The notes: a model not told the origin generated them from the sequence alone. A stretch of DNA of 46,575 nucleotides from Clostridia bacterium (GCA_900753245.1 CAADYJ010000018.1:1-46575), one strand, 5' to 3'; counted from the stretch's first letter, positions 33,330 to 42,161 are shown. Program-made: numbers and translations.

Positions 33330-33340
33330 CTATTTTTATT

Positions 33341-33622
33341 TTATAAAGTTATATCTATTTTTTGTAACCAAAAATCTTTTGTACTTTGCCATGTTATTTC
33401 ATGTGTTAATACATTTTTAACGTCTTGTGCTGTAATTTCTTGATGCCAAAAGTCATGAACTTCTTGGAATACTTTTTCTTGCTTTGGTGTTAATTCAACT
33501 GTAATATCTTGGCATAAAAAGTTTTTTACTTTTGTCCAAATGCTTGGTTTTATTGGAAGTTCTTTTCCTACTTTTACACTTTCATTCATTGGTTCTGCAC
33601 TGTTTACTTTGCTTTCTTCCAT
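33341..33622 (-). CDS. Small hypothetical protein with internal 13-residue repeats
   Basis: 93 residues, not recognised. A polar N-terminus (1-25) is followed by four copies of a short motif: VKNFLCQDIT (32-41), VHDFWHQEIT (55-64), VKNVLTHEIT (68-77) and TKDFWLQKID (81-90). The last three start at exact 13-residue steps, so the region may form stacked helices. It is rich in Trp and has no membrane helix. AGGAGG precedes the ATG, and the gene has its own terminator. It lies between spoVT and the MATE gene on the same strand; no function can be given. Confidence 0.65.
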   Translation of the reverse strand: MEESKVNSAEPMNESVKVGKELPIKPSIWTKVKNFLCQDITVELTPKQEKVFQEVHDFWHQEITAQDVKNVLTHEITWQSTKDFWLQKIDITL

Positions 33623-33747
33623 TTATATTTCCTCCTTTGTATATTTACAAGTTTTGTTATCATTACTTTTATACTACATATGCAGATTAAAATCAATAGT
33701 TTTTTATTTTTGTAAAGAAAATGTAATATTGTAATATTTTTGTAACT

Positions 33748-34302
33748 TTATAATTCCATTTGTGTTCCTAAAAAACTTGCTGCTGATTGTACAACTTTTT
33801 GTTCTACATCCGTCATTTTTGTTGTTGCATCTTTAGATATTAATATTACTGTTCCTATTGCATCTCCATCAGATATTATTGGATATATTACTTGTGCATT
33901 ATTTTTTCTTTCATAATTTGAATTTTGTGTAACAGGTATTGAAATATTATTGTTTTCTTTGCTGATATATATTTCTTTTTCATCCATTATTTTTTCTAAA
34001 TCTTTACTTATTCCTTGTTCTAAAAATTCTTTTTTTGATCCTCCAGAAACTGCTATTACTGTATCTTTATCTGTAATACATGCAATATGTCCTGTTGTTT
34101 TTGCTAATGTTTCTGCGTATTCTGTTGCAAATTCAGAAAGTTCACCTATAGGAGAATATTTTTTTAATATTACTTGTCCTTCTCTGTCTGTAAATATTTC
34201 TAATGGATCTCCCTCTTTTATTCTTAATGTTTTTCTAATTTCTTTTGGTATTACTATTCTTCCTAAGTCATCTATTCTTCTAACAACTCCAGTTGCTTTC
34301 AT
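33748..34302 (-). CDS. spoVT: Stage V sporulation regulator SpoVT
   Basis: 184 residues from the chosen start. The AbrB-type swapped-hairpin DNA-binding domain is MKATGVVRRIDDLGRIVIPK followed by EIRKTLRIKEGDPLEIF; a GAF-like domain covers about 60-180 (AYPIISDGDAIGTVILIS-like: VIYPIISDGDAIGTVI). In Bacillus SpoVT acts in the forespore under sigma-G and tunes sigma-G genes. The open frame extends nine codons further, but AAAGGAGG lies just before 34302, which fixes the start. A CATTATA element upstream resembles a sigma-F/G -10, but I see no matching -35. Confidence 0.92.
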   Translation of the reverse strand: MKATGVVRRIDDLGRIVIPKEIRKTLRIKEGDPLEIFTDREGQVILKKYSPIGELSEFATEYAETLAKTTGHIACITDKDTVIAVSGGSKKEFLEQGISKDLEKIMDEKEIYISKENNNISIPVTQNSNYERKNNAQVIYPIISDGDAIGTVILISKDATTKMTDVEQKVVQSAASFLGTQMEL

Positions 34303-34378
34303 AAAATTTCCTCCTTTATTTTTTTGCATTTTTTATAATCTATAATGTTATTGTTTCTAAAAGTGGAAAAATTATACG

Positions 34379-34407
34379 AAAAAAAGAAGAAACTTATTCT
34401 TCTTTTT
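34379..34407 (-). terminator. Intrinsic terminator after the KAP gene
   Basis: GAAGAA and TTTCTTC arms overlap the KAP stop codon and are followed by seven Ts on the minus strand. Confidence 0.65.
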
Positions 34408-36364
34408 TACTTAAAAAACCTGTTTTGTATAAAGATAGTATGTTATCTAATTCCTTTGAAAAATCTATTAACATTACTATTTTTATAGTTGGTTCTTTAC
34501 CTGTTATATAGTCATCTGTAATTTGTTTCAATTTTTTTATATTTTTCATTTCTGGTTCTATTTGCTTTGTATATTTTTTTGCTCTTGACACAAGCATTTC
34601 TTTTATTGTTACTATATCTTCATTGCTCGCACAAGATATTCTTTGGAATATTTGAAATGGATCGTAATATTTAAAAATTGGTATTTCCATACATTCTTTA
34701 GCAAATTTATCATAAAATATTTCCATTTTCATTGGGATATATTTAAATATTTCTTCTGCTTTTTCTGTATACATTTTATCTTCTAATTTTTCATTAATTT
34801 CTGTGAAATATTTTACAATTTCGTCCATATCTTGTCCAACTTCATTTACAGATATTTGTTCTAGCTCTTCTTCTACATTTTCACAGTATTTAGCAGTTAG
34901 TGAAGCAATATTCATTCCATTTATAAATACACTTTTCATTACTTTTATATCATAATTTATTAAATTTCTCTTTATAAAATAGCTAAAATAAGCAAATATT
35001 TTTACTATTTCAATTGGCTCTAATTTACCGTTTTTTACATCTTCTAATACTTCTTCTATAACATTATCAAATTGATCATCTGCTATTTTCCAGTATTCTT
35101 CAGTAAGTAATCTTTTGTATGCTGGAAGTTTATCTGTATCTACTGTATTGATAATTGTTTCCATATTTTCCTTAAATATCTTCATGTCAAATATACGTGT
35201 ACGAATATATATTTCTATAAATTTGAAAAATCTATATTCTGCTTTAAAATTATAGTAATAATTGTTATCAAATTCTTTTATATAAAATTGTCTATTATCC
35301 ATAAATACTCTTGAAGAAACTAAAATTGACTTATATTCTTCGTTACTATTAATATTTATAAACTTATCTTTTGTTACTTTTCCTGCTTTTATTTCAAAAG
35401 ATATTGCTATTGTAAATATAAGCATTGTTTGCATTACTCTGTTATTTGTATTGGGATAAGATTTATTTACCATATCAAAGATTTTCTTAAAATCGTTTAA
35501 TGCATGTTTTAATATTCTTAAATTTCTTGTTCCACTTTTATTGAACGTTGAAATTATTAAATTTGTGTTTTCTCTTAAAAATCTAATTAATTCAGGATAT
35601 TTTTCATATCTCATTAATATTCCATTTATAATGTAATTAAATTCTGGAACATATTCAAATGTTTCACCTATTAGCTTTTCTTTTATTCTTTCATAGTCGT
35701 TAGCTTTGTCAAATACATATTCTATTGTATCTTGAATTCTTTCTACCATAGGTTTATCTGTTTTCTTTACTAAATCTCCTTCTTTATCTAGAAGATATGT
35801 AGCAATAAATGTTTTCATTTCTAGATTGCTACTTTTTAGTTTAGTAGCCAATTCTTTTTCATTACATATAATGATAGTTTTTATGTGGTCATGTTCAACA
35901 AAATTATTAATATATCCTAATATATCTATAACGTCTACATTTGCTCTTTCCAAATCGTCAAAACATAAGACTTTATCATCTGTTGAAAAGAAATCTCCAT
36001 AATTTAGTTTATCTCCATTTTGTGTAACTCCAAATAAATTTGCCATGTCTAGCCCTGTTTTAGCATATTCTGGAATATTTTCTTGTCCTTTTGAGTCCAT
36101 GTATTTTTTTAAATTTTTATCCATTAATTGTGTAGTTTCAATGAATATTTTCTTACTTATTTCTTCTAGATTAGATATTCCATATAAAGACATGTATATT
36201 GTTTTATATTTCTTGCCATTTAATTGCATTGTATCAATTTTATTTCTAACTTTGTTATTCCAGAAATATGTTTTTCCGCTTCCCCATTCACCATTAATCA
36301 TTATGGCATAGTCTGTATAATCTGCTCTAATGTAATCTAATATGCTTTCTACTAAATCTTCCAT
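34394..36364 (-). CDS. KAP-family P-loop NTPase
   Basis: 656 residues. The N-terminal KAP P-loop domain has Walker A G25-E-W-G-S-G-K-T32 and Walker B KVLCFDDLERANVD with D136-D137, then an IIICNEKELATKL sensor-like strand. The remaining ~430 residues are helical and charged, with no membrane segment, unlike the original KAP proteins that carry membrane helices in the ATPase fold. Members occur in bacterial conflict systems as well as in housekeeping contexts. Its SD (AAGGTGG) lies inside the 3' end of comF, 15 bp after the comF stop, so it is translated from the recD2-comF transcript. A role in DNA handling is possible but not shown. Confidence 0.8.
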   Translation of the reverse strand: MEDLVESILDYIRADYTDYAIMINGEWGSGKTYFWNNKVRNKIDTMQLNGKKYKTIYMSLYGISNLEEISKKIFIETTQLMDKNLKKYMDSKGQENIPEYAKTGLDMANLFGVTQNGDKLNYGDFFSTDDKVLCFDDLERANVDVIDILGYINNFVEHDHIKTIIICNEKELATKLKSSNLEMKTFIATYLLDKEGDLVKKTDKPMVERIQDTIEYVFDKANDYERIKEKLIGETFEYVPEFNYIINGILMRYEKYPELIRFLRENTNLIISTFNKSGTRNLRILKHALNDFKKIFDMVNKSYPNTNNRVMQTMLIFTIAISFEIKAGKVTKDKFININSNEEYKSILVSSRVFMDNRQFYIKEFDNNYYYNFKAEYRFFKFIEIYIRTRIFDMKIFKENMETIINTVDTDKLPAYKRLLTEEYWKIADDQFDNVIEEVLEDVKNGKLEPIEIVKIFAYFSYFIKRNLINYDIKVMKSVFINGMNIASLTAKYCENVEEELEQISVNEVGQDMDEIVKYFTEINEKLEDKMYTEKAEEIFKYIPMKMEIFYDKFAKECMEIPIFKYYDPFQIFQRISCASNEDIVTIKEMLVSRAKKYTKQIEPEMKNIKKLKQITDDYITGKEPTIKIVMLIDFSKELDNILSLYKTGFLSKKEE

Positions 36365-36379
36365 TTTATCCCACCTTTT

Positions 36380-37057
36380 CTAATCTTTAGCTATTGTTAA
36401 AACAAGTATATTTTTTGCGCCATTTTCTTTTAAAATTTTTGCAAGCTCATTAACTGTATTTCCTGTTGTATATATATCATCAAATATTATTATGTTTTTA
36501 TTTTTTATTTTATCTTTTTCTTCTATTTTATATACATTTTCTACATTTCGTTTTCTTTCTTTTCTGTTTAGCAAACTTTGAGGTTTATTATTTTTTATCT
36601 TTTTAAATATTTTATTTTCTATTCTCAGATTTTTTATATATTTAGCAATTTCTCTTGCAACAAGTTCGCTTTGATTATATCCTCTTTGCTTTTTCCTAAT
36701 ATAATGTATTGGAACTGGTATTATTATATCATATTTTTCTAAAATTCCACATATTTTTTTATTTTTTATAATTATTTGCGAAAATATTTTATATAAATAT
36801 GCTTTATCATTAAATTTATAATCTATTATTAATTTTCGTATTTCGTTTTTGTATAAAAATATATAAATTTGTTTGTCAAAAAAATTATTATTTTCTGCAT
36901 TTTTTATAGTGTATACTGCTTGATTTTCCAGCCTTTTCTTACATTTTCTACACCATATATTTTTGGTTTGTTTTCCACATATTAAACAACATGGTGGAAA
37001 TATAATTTTTTCTATCTTTTCTAATATAAAAATAGAAGCTTCTATAAAAGTTTTCAT
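36380..37057 (-). CDS. comF: ComF-family phosphoribosyltransferase-like protein
   Basis: 225 residues. There is a four-Cys zinc finger near residues 20-40 (CCLICGKQ...WCRKC) and a type I PRTase domain with IIPVPIHYIRKKQRGYNQSELVA, split as PVPIHYIRKKQRGYNQSE, and the PRPP loop IIIFDDIYTTGNTV. In transformable Firmicutes ComFC works in DNA uptake with ComFA; many non-competent species also have it next to recD2, as here. AAAGGAAAAG precedes the ATG. The shared 16-mer at 37074-37089 lies between recD2 and this gene. Confidence 0.9.
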   Translation of the reverse strand: MKTFIEASIFILEKIEKIIFPPCCLICGKQTKNIWCRKCKKRLENQAVYTIKNAENNNFFDKQIYIFLYKNEIRKLIIDYKFNDKAYLYKIFSQIIIKNKKICGILEKYDIIIPVPIHYIRKKQRGYNQSELVAREIAKYIKNLRIENKIFKKIKNNKPQSLLNRKERKRNVENVYKIEEKDKIKNKNIIIFDDIYTTGNTVNELAKILKENGAKNILVLTIAKD

Positions 37058-37073
37058 TTTTCTTTTCCTTTCT

Positions 37074-37089
37074 TTTAAGCCCCTATTTT
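37074..37089 (-). repeat. Shared 16-mer upstream of comF, copy 2
   Basis: AAAATAGGGGCTTAAA on the minus strand, 17 bases before the comF start and just after the recD2 stop. Identical to 17559-17574. Confidence 0.8.
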
Positions 37090-37093
37090 ATAT

Positions 37094-39302
37094 TTATAAT
37101 ATATTTCTTAATTTTTCCTCTAATCCTGTGTTTCTCTTTTTCATGTCTGCATTTTTTATCATAAAATCTATTATATTGCTATTTCCTATTACTATTAACA
37201 TTTTTTTAGCTCTTGTCATACCTGTATAAAGTAGATTTCTTGTAAGTAACATTGGTGATGATTGTGGCAAAATCATTATTACAACATCAAACTCACTTCC
37301 GTTGAGCTTTGTGTATTGTTATTGCATATGAATGTTCTATTTGATCTAAATCCTGAAAATTATACCATGCTTCTTTTTCATCATCAAATTTAATTTTCAC
37401 CACTTTTTCTACATCATCTATTTTTGTTATAGTTCCTAATTCTCCATTAAATACTCCTGAACCTGTTTCATATTCTGGATTCATTTTTTTCCAAAAGATA
37501 TCATAATTGTTTTTTATTTGCATTACTCTGTCTTGTTCTCTATATATAGTATCTCCTATTTGCTTTTCAATTAATCCTTCTTGTAATGGATTTAAATATT
37601 TTTGTAATGTTTTGTTTAATTCTTTTGTTCCAAGCATTCCCTTTTTGGTAGGAGTAATTACTTGTATGTTTTTAAAAAAGTCGTAATCTCCATAGTTTTT
37701 TAATCTACCATTACATAGTGTTATTACTTGATGTAATATTTTTTCCTGATTTATTTCGTTTATATAGAAAAAGTCTTTATTTAATTCTTCTTTTTCTATA
37801 TCTTCTTTTTTCAAAAAACATTCGCCCTCATTTACTCTGTGTGAATTTAGTATTATTTTACTTTTGGCAGCTTGTCTAAAGATTTTATTTAATGTAATTG
37901 TAGTTATTTTTTCAGAATTTATCATATCTTTTAGTATGCTTCCTGGTCCAACTGAAGGAAGCTGATCTACGTCTCCTACTAATACCAATTTTGTTCCTTG
38001 GTACAATGCTTTTACTAAATAATTCATAATAAATATATCTACCATTGACATTTCATCTACAATTACAATATCTGCATCTAAAGGTGCTAATTCTCTATCT
38101 ACTGTTTCTAGTTTATTTTCTTCATCTTGCTTTCCTATTTCTAATAGTCTGTGCAAAGTTTTTGCTTCTTTTCCAGTAGTTTCTGTCATACGCTTTGCTG
38201 CTCTCCCTGTTGGAGCACAAAGTACAACTTTCTTTCCTTGCTTTTCATATAGTTCTATTATTGTTTTTATAATTGTTGTTTTTCCTGTACCTGGTCCACC
38301 AGTAATAATACACACATTGTTTTCATTAATTGCTTCTACTGCTTCTTTTTGTTTTTCTGATAATTCTATGTCTGATTTCTTTTCTATGCTTTTTAGTTCT
38401 TTTTTTACATTTTCTATTTTTTTAATATTTTTAGATTGTATTAATATCTGTATTTTTTCTGCTATGTTTTGTTCTGCTGTATAAAATGCTGTTAAATACA
38501 ACCAATCATTTTCTTCCACTATTTGATTTGCAACTTTTAATGTTATTATATTTTCTTCTATTTCTTCTTCAGTTACATTTAATAGTTCTTTGCAAAAAGC
38601 AACTAAATTTTGTTTTAATACTCTGCAATGTCCATTGGTGCATGCTATATTTATTGAATATTTTATCCCACATTTTATTCTTTCTGCATAATCTAAACTT
38701 GTACCATTTTCTATTGCAATTTTATCTATTTTTTTGAAATCCACATTGTTTGCAACATCTATTAATATATATGGATTTTTTTCTATTTCATCTATTGCAT
38801 TAAATCCCAATTTTTGGTATACATTTTTTGCATTTTGGACACCTATTCCAAATTTTTCTAAGTATCCTACTATTTGCCATAACTCCCAGTTTTCTAGAAA
38901 AGTTTCTGATATAGTTATTGCTTTTTCTTTGTTTATTCCCTTTATATTTGAAAGTTTTTCTGGCTCAAATTTTAATACATGAAGTGTTTCTTCACCAAAT
39001 GTATCTACTATTTTTTTTGCAGTTGCAGGTCCAACTCCTTTTATTGTTCCATTTGCTAAATATCTTTCTAAAGAACTTAGACTTTTTGGTATTGTTTTTT
39101 CAAATGTATCTACTTTAAATTGCTCTCCATAGTCTTGATGAGTAACTATTTTTCCAACTAATTTTAAGGTATCTCCAACATTTATAAATGGAAGGTACCC
39201 TACTATTGTTATTTCTTCTTCGTCAGTTTCAAATTCTGCTACTGTATAACTATTTATTTCATTTTGGTAAATAATTTCTTTTACTTCTCCTGTTAGTTCC
39301 AA
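37094..39302 (-). pseudogene. recD2: RecD2-like 5'-3' DNA helicase, single-base frameshift near the C-terminus
   Basis: The first 669 codons (39302-37293) read as RecD2: OB-like N-terminal region, helix-hairpin-helix GTIKGVGPATAKKI, Walker A ITGGPGTGKTTI, VDEMSMVD, LVGDVDQLPSVG and HSYAITIHKAQ, where the frame then runs into a stop. The conserved continuation GSEFDVVIM, then NLLYTGMTRAKKMLIVIG, is in another frame at 37300-37094. Removing one C (G on the plus strand, about 37301) between CAA and GGA restores a ~735-residue protein, the normal RecD2 length. The true start is TTG at 39302 with AGAGGA upstream. This may be a real mutation or a sequence error. Confidence 0.9.
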
Positions 39303-39334
39303 AATAGTCCTCTTTTCTTTTCAAATCTTTTGTT

Positions 39335-39363
39335 ATTCTATCAAAAAAGAAAGGCTTTTACAA
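39335..39363 (-). promoter_or_regulatory. Candidate promoter of recD2-comF-KAP
   Basis: Minus strand: TTGTAA (39363-39358), 17 bp, TAGAAT (39340-39335). It overlaps the terminator of the upstream gene. Confidence 0.5.
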
Positions 39364-39371
39364 CCTTTCTT
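39347..39371 (-). terminator. Intrinsic terminator after the prepilin/collar gene
   Basis: AAGAAAGG and CCTTTCTT arms with a T-run on the minus strand. Confidence 0.75.
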
Positions 39372-39382
39372 TCTATTATTTT

Positions 39383-40195
39383 CTAATATTTTATACAATA
39401 TAACACTGATGTGTTTGTTGGACGAGATGTAAAAGATACTCCTTGAGGATAATCTTTATTTAAATTCTGTGCTGAAGGAAAATAACTTCCTGTACCATAT
39501 TCACTTTCAACACTATCTACGTTTTGTGCAAAAGTTTCAGCTTTTGGATAATATAGTACTCTATTTGTATGTACCCAAAAATATGGTATATTAGTTGCAT
39601 CTTGATGTTGTCCAATACTTGCTGTTTCTATTCCATTTGTTTTACTTTCTGACGCTGAAGTAGAATATCCTCTCAAAAATTCACCTTGAAGATTTGGTAC
39701 TGCAAATGTTGTTGTTCCATCTCCTCCATAGTAATTGTAACTACCCAAACCATTCTTTATTGCATCTGCTAAAGCTTTATATTCTGATATATTATAAACT
39801 GTTCCATCGCATTTTAAATAACCATCCGGTGCATTTTCTCCAGTTATATATGAAATAACTGTACCTACTGGATTGGCTGTGCCTGAAGCTATTTTTGCAT
39901 CTACAGTTTTATTTATTAACTCTTGCAACGTTTCAAGTGATATATTACTTATTGTTCCATCTGTTGCTACTAATAATTGACCATATATTTCTTCTAAGTC
40001 TTTTTGTTCTTGATTTGCTCCATTTTCATATCTTTCTTTTGCATATTTGCCTTTTTTAACTACTCCATTTTCTCCAAATATTAAGTTTATTGATATTCCT
40101 GCAATTATTATTAACACTATTATTGTTACTATTAATGCTATTAATGTTATTCCTTTACTTGATCTTTTTCTTACTTTACTTTCTTTTGTCTTCAT
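39383..40195 (-). CDS. Prepilin-type N-terminus fused to a phage tail-collar domain
   Basis: 270 residues. The N-terminus has a basic leader, then K14-G15-I-T-L-I-A-L and a ~22-residue hydrophobic helix, as in type IV pilins; the usual Glu after the cleavage site is Ala20. A charged helical stalk (about 45-75) follows. The C-terminal half carries a tail-collar fold: GTVISYITGENAPDGYLKCDG, split as VISYITGENAPDGYLKCDG, then FAVPNLQGEFLRGYS and a terminal TSVLYCIKY. In phages this domain sits in tail fibres and trimerises. Here it is most likely displayed on the cell surface or a pilus-like fibre. No phage genes are near. It has its own promoter and terminator. Confidence 0.85.
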   Translation of the reverse strand: MKTKESKVRKRSSKGITLIALIVTIIVLIIIAGISINLIFGENGVVKKGKYAKERYENGANQEQKDLEEIYGQLLVATDGTISNISLETLQELINKTVDAKIASGTANPVGTVISYITGENAPDGYLKCDGTVYNISEYKALADAIKNGLGSYNYYGGDGTTTFAVPNLQGEFLRGYSTSASESKTNGIETASIGQHQDATNIPYFWVHTNRVLYYPKAETFAQNVDSVESEYGTGSYFPSAQNLNKDYPQGVSFTSRPTNTSVLYCIKY

Positions 40196-40229
40196 TGTTT
40201 ATTCCTCTTTCGTTTTTTTACTTACATAT

Positions 40230-40258
40230 TTTATAACATTCATTATTTCTTTTGTCAA
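40230..40258 (-). promoter_or_regulatory. Sigma-A promoter of the prepilin/collar gene
   Basis: Minus strand: TTGACA (40258-40253), 17 bp, TATAAA (40235-40230). It resembles the promoter at 178-207. Confidence 0.7.
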
Positions 40259-40279
40259 TATTTTTATAGACTTATATTT

Positions 40280-41593
40280 TTACATTTCTATTAAATTTTC
40301 TAGATATTCAATCATAAATAATGGTATATTAATTATATTATCATCTTTTACCAGATTGTTCATTGAAAATCGTATAGACAAATTGTTATTATATTTTTTA
40401 TTATATTTTGTTAGACTAGTATTATTTGTTGACTTATTTGATTTTACTTCTATAGGAATTATCTTATTTTTATATTGAATTACGAAATCAATTTCATTTC
40501 TATCGAAGGTAAAATAATTTGGAACTTTATTTAATATAACATTTAACATGTTTAGTACATAATTTTCAGTAAATGCTCCTTTAAATTCCTCAAATAATTT
40601 ATCACCTTCAACTACTATTTTACTATCTAAATTTGCCATGTTTCTAAGTAGACCTACATCGTTCATATAAATTTTAAAAGAACTTAAATCATTATATGCC
40701 ACTAATGGAAAATCTGTCTTAGTAACATTATAGATTTTATAAAGTAAATTTGCATCATTTAACCAGTTTAAAGCATTTTCATATTCCCTTGCTCTTGCCC
40801 CCTCTTTTATAGTTTGATACAAAAATTTCTTATTTTCTTTTGCAAGTTGTGATGGTATACTATTCCATATTAAAGAGATTTTGTTTGCTTCACTATTTTG
40901 AGTATGTTTAGAAAAATCACTTTCATATGCTTTTAAAATATTTTTTTGTACATTGTCTACTAATTCTATATCTTTTTCATTTACCCAGACTTGGACAGCT
41001 TCTGGCATTCCTCCAATTATAAAATATGCTTTTAACTTTTCTTCTAATTGATTAAAAAATATGTCTGGTATTTTTTCAATACTTTTTATTGATTTCATGT
41101 AGTTTACTAGATTCTCACAATTGTCGGCTATTAAAAATTCACTAAATGTCATTGGATACATGTCTAAAAAATCTACTTTTCCAACTGGAAATGATGTATG
41201 AGATAGTCTAATACCTAATAAACTTCCTGCACAAGCTATATGATATTCATTTGCTTCTTCTTGAAAGTATTTTAAGCTATTTAATGCATTTGGACATTCC
41301 TGAATTTCATCAAAAATTATTAATGTTTTTTTAGGTTTTATTGCTTTTTTATTTATAAATGTTAATTGTTCTAGAATTCTTTGTGGACTTTTTGTATTTT
41401 CAAATAGATTGTATAAATCTTCATCATGATCAAAATTAAAATATGCCACATCTTCATAATTTTCTTCTCCAAATTGTTTTAATATATATGTTTTCCCAAT
41501 TTGTCTTGCACCTTTTAGTATTAATGGTTTCCTATACTTGCTCTCTTTCCATTCTTTTAGTTCTTCTAATATAAATCTCTTCAAATTAATCAT
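40280..41593 (-). CDS. AAA ATPase with DUF4143 C-terminal domain (first copy)
   Basis: 437 residues. The AAA_14 part has Walker A G28-A-R-Q-I-G-K-T35 and Walker B TLIIFDEIQECPNAL, then CAGSLLGIRLS. The DUF4143 part ends in a PD-(D/E)XK-like pattern, RNEIDFVIQYKNKIIPIEVKS. Proteins of this kind are very common and often multi-copy in gut Clostridia and Bacteroidetes; their role is not known, though a link to conflict or mobile-element biology is suspected. Start codon with GGAG seven bases upstream. Three 32-bp-spaced direct repeats overlap its promoter. It shares only the family architecture with the copy at 43035-44228. Confidence 0.88.
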   Translation of the reverse strand: MINLKRFILEELKEWKESKYRKPLILKGARQIGKTYILKQFGEENYEDVAYFNFDHDEDLYNLFENTKSPQRILEQLTFINKKAIKPKKTLIIFDEIQECPNALNSLKYFQEEANEYHIACAGSLLGIRLSHTSFPVGKVDFLDMYPMTFSEFLIADNCENLVNYMKSIKSIEKIPDIFFNQLEEKLKAYFIIGGMPEAVQVWVNEKDIELVDNVQKNILKAYESDFSKHTQNSEANKISLIWNSIPSQLAKENKKFLYQTIKEGARAREYENALNWLNDANLLYKIYNVTKTDFPLVAYNDLSSFKIYMNDVGLLRNMANLDSKIVVEGDKLFEEFKGAFTENYVLNMLNVILNKVPNYFTFDRNEIDFVIQYKNKIIPIEVKSNKSTNNTSLTKYNKKYNNNLSIRFSMNNLVKDDNIINIPLFMIEYLENLIEM

Positions 41594-41624
41594 CTCCTAT
41601 ATTAATATATAACAATTTATATTA

Positions 41625-41653
41625 ATTATACTATCAAATCACATTTTTGTAAA
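41625..41653 (-). promoter_or_regulatory. Promoter of the first AAA-DUF4143 gene
   Basis: Minus strand: TTTACA (41653-41648), 17 bp, TATAAT (41630-41625), 32 bp before the start codon. Confidence 0.7.
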
Positions 41654-41733
41654 GATTTTATAAAATTATATCACATTTTTGCAAGTATTTATTTGTTTTT
41701 TATCACACTTTTGTATTTAAATTATTTAAAATT
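41638..41733 (-). repeat. Three direct repeats at 32-bp spacing
   Basis: CAAAAATGTGAT, CAAAAATGTGAT and CAAAAGTGTGAT on the minus strand. Units begin (plus strand) at 41638, 41670 and 41702. The first overlaps the promoter -35 and spacer, and the others lie upstream of it. Confidence 0.75.
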
Positions 41734-41748
41734 TCATATATTAAAATA

Positions 41749-41793
41749 TACCAAAAGGGACAGACCTACCTTTAGTAAACGTCCCTTTTGGTA
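41749..41793. repeat. 45-bp palindromic element C
   Basis: A perfect 13-bp inverted repeat, TACCAAAAGGGAC / GTCCCTTTTGGTA, around a 19-base loop with ACCTACC. It shares CAAAAGGGAC with element A copy 3. There is no T-run, so it is not a typical terminator. Confidence 0.8.
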
Positions 41794-41804
41794 CTCTTTG
41801 TTAA

Positions 41805-42161
41805 TTAGTGTGTCACTTTTATACTTTCTATTATTTCTTTACATTCTTTCCAATTTGAAACTTTTATATTGTTATATTCTTTTTCTAATCTATTTAATAT
41901 ATTTAGTGTTTCATCATTTGAATCTAAATCTGCTACTATAATATCTTTTATGTTTTCTTCTTTTCCATATATTATTCTAAACAAAAAATTTCTTAAAAAT
42001 CCCTCTATTTTATTTTCTTGGTTTTTTACAGCAACTATAACGTATATTCCATCTGATTTTAAGTTTGTGTATGTATATATATTTATTATTGTTTTTATAA
42101 TTTCAAATAAACCATATATAGCCAATGTCCAAAGTATTGTATTAAAAATAAAATCTCCCAT
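41805..42161 (-). CDS. Short membrane protein with glycosyltransferase-2-like segment
   Basis: 118 residues. One N-terminal membrane helix (about 5-30) is followed by a small alpha/beta region: GIYVIVAVKNQENKIEGFLR, then DIIVADLDSNDETLNILNRL. The latter resembles the first nucleotide-binding strands and the DxSxDET motif of GT2 glycosyltransferases, but the catalytic remainder is missing. It could be a truncated enzyme or a small protein family of its own. GGAGA precedes the ATG and lies partly in a small hairpin (42169-42196). Confidence 0.5.
   Translation of the reverse strand: MGDFIFNTILWTLAIYGLFEIIKTIINIYTYTNLKSDGIYVIVAVKNQENKIEGFLRNFLFRIIYGKEENIKDIIVADLDSNDETLNILNRLEKEYNNIKVSNWKECKEIIESIKVTH

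Noticed and set aside
34303..34329. Longer start of SpoVT
   Set aside because: AAAGGAGG lies within it; the AbrB domain begins at the inner ATG.
37094..37276. Separate 60-residue gene after recD2
   Set aside because: Its sequence is the missing conserved C-terminus of RecD2, displaced by a one-base frameshift.
39383..40195. Prophage region suggested by the tail-collar domain
   Set aside because: No terminase, capsid, portal, integrase or lysis gene is nearby, and the protein has a pilin leader.
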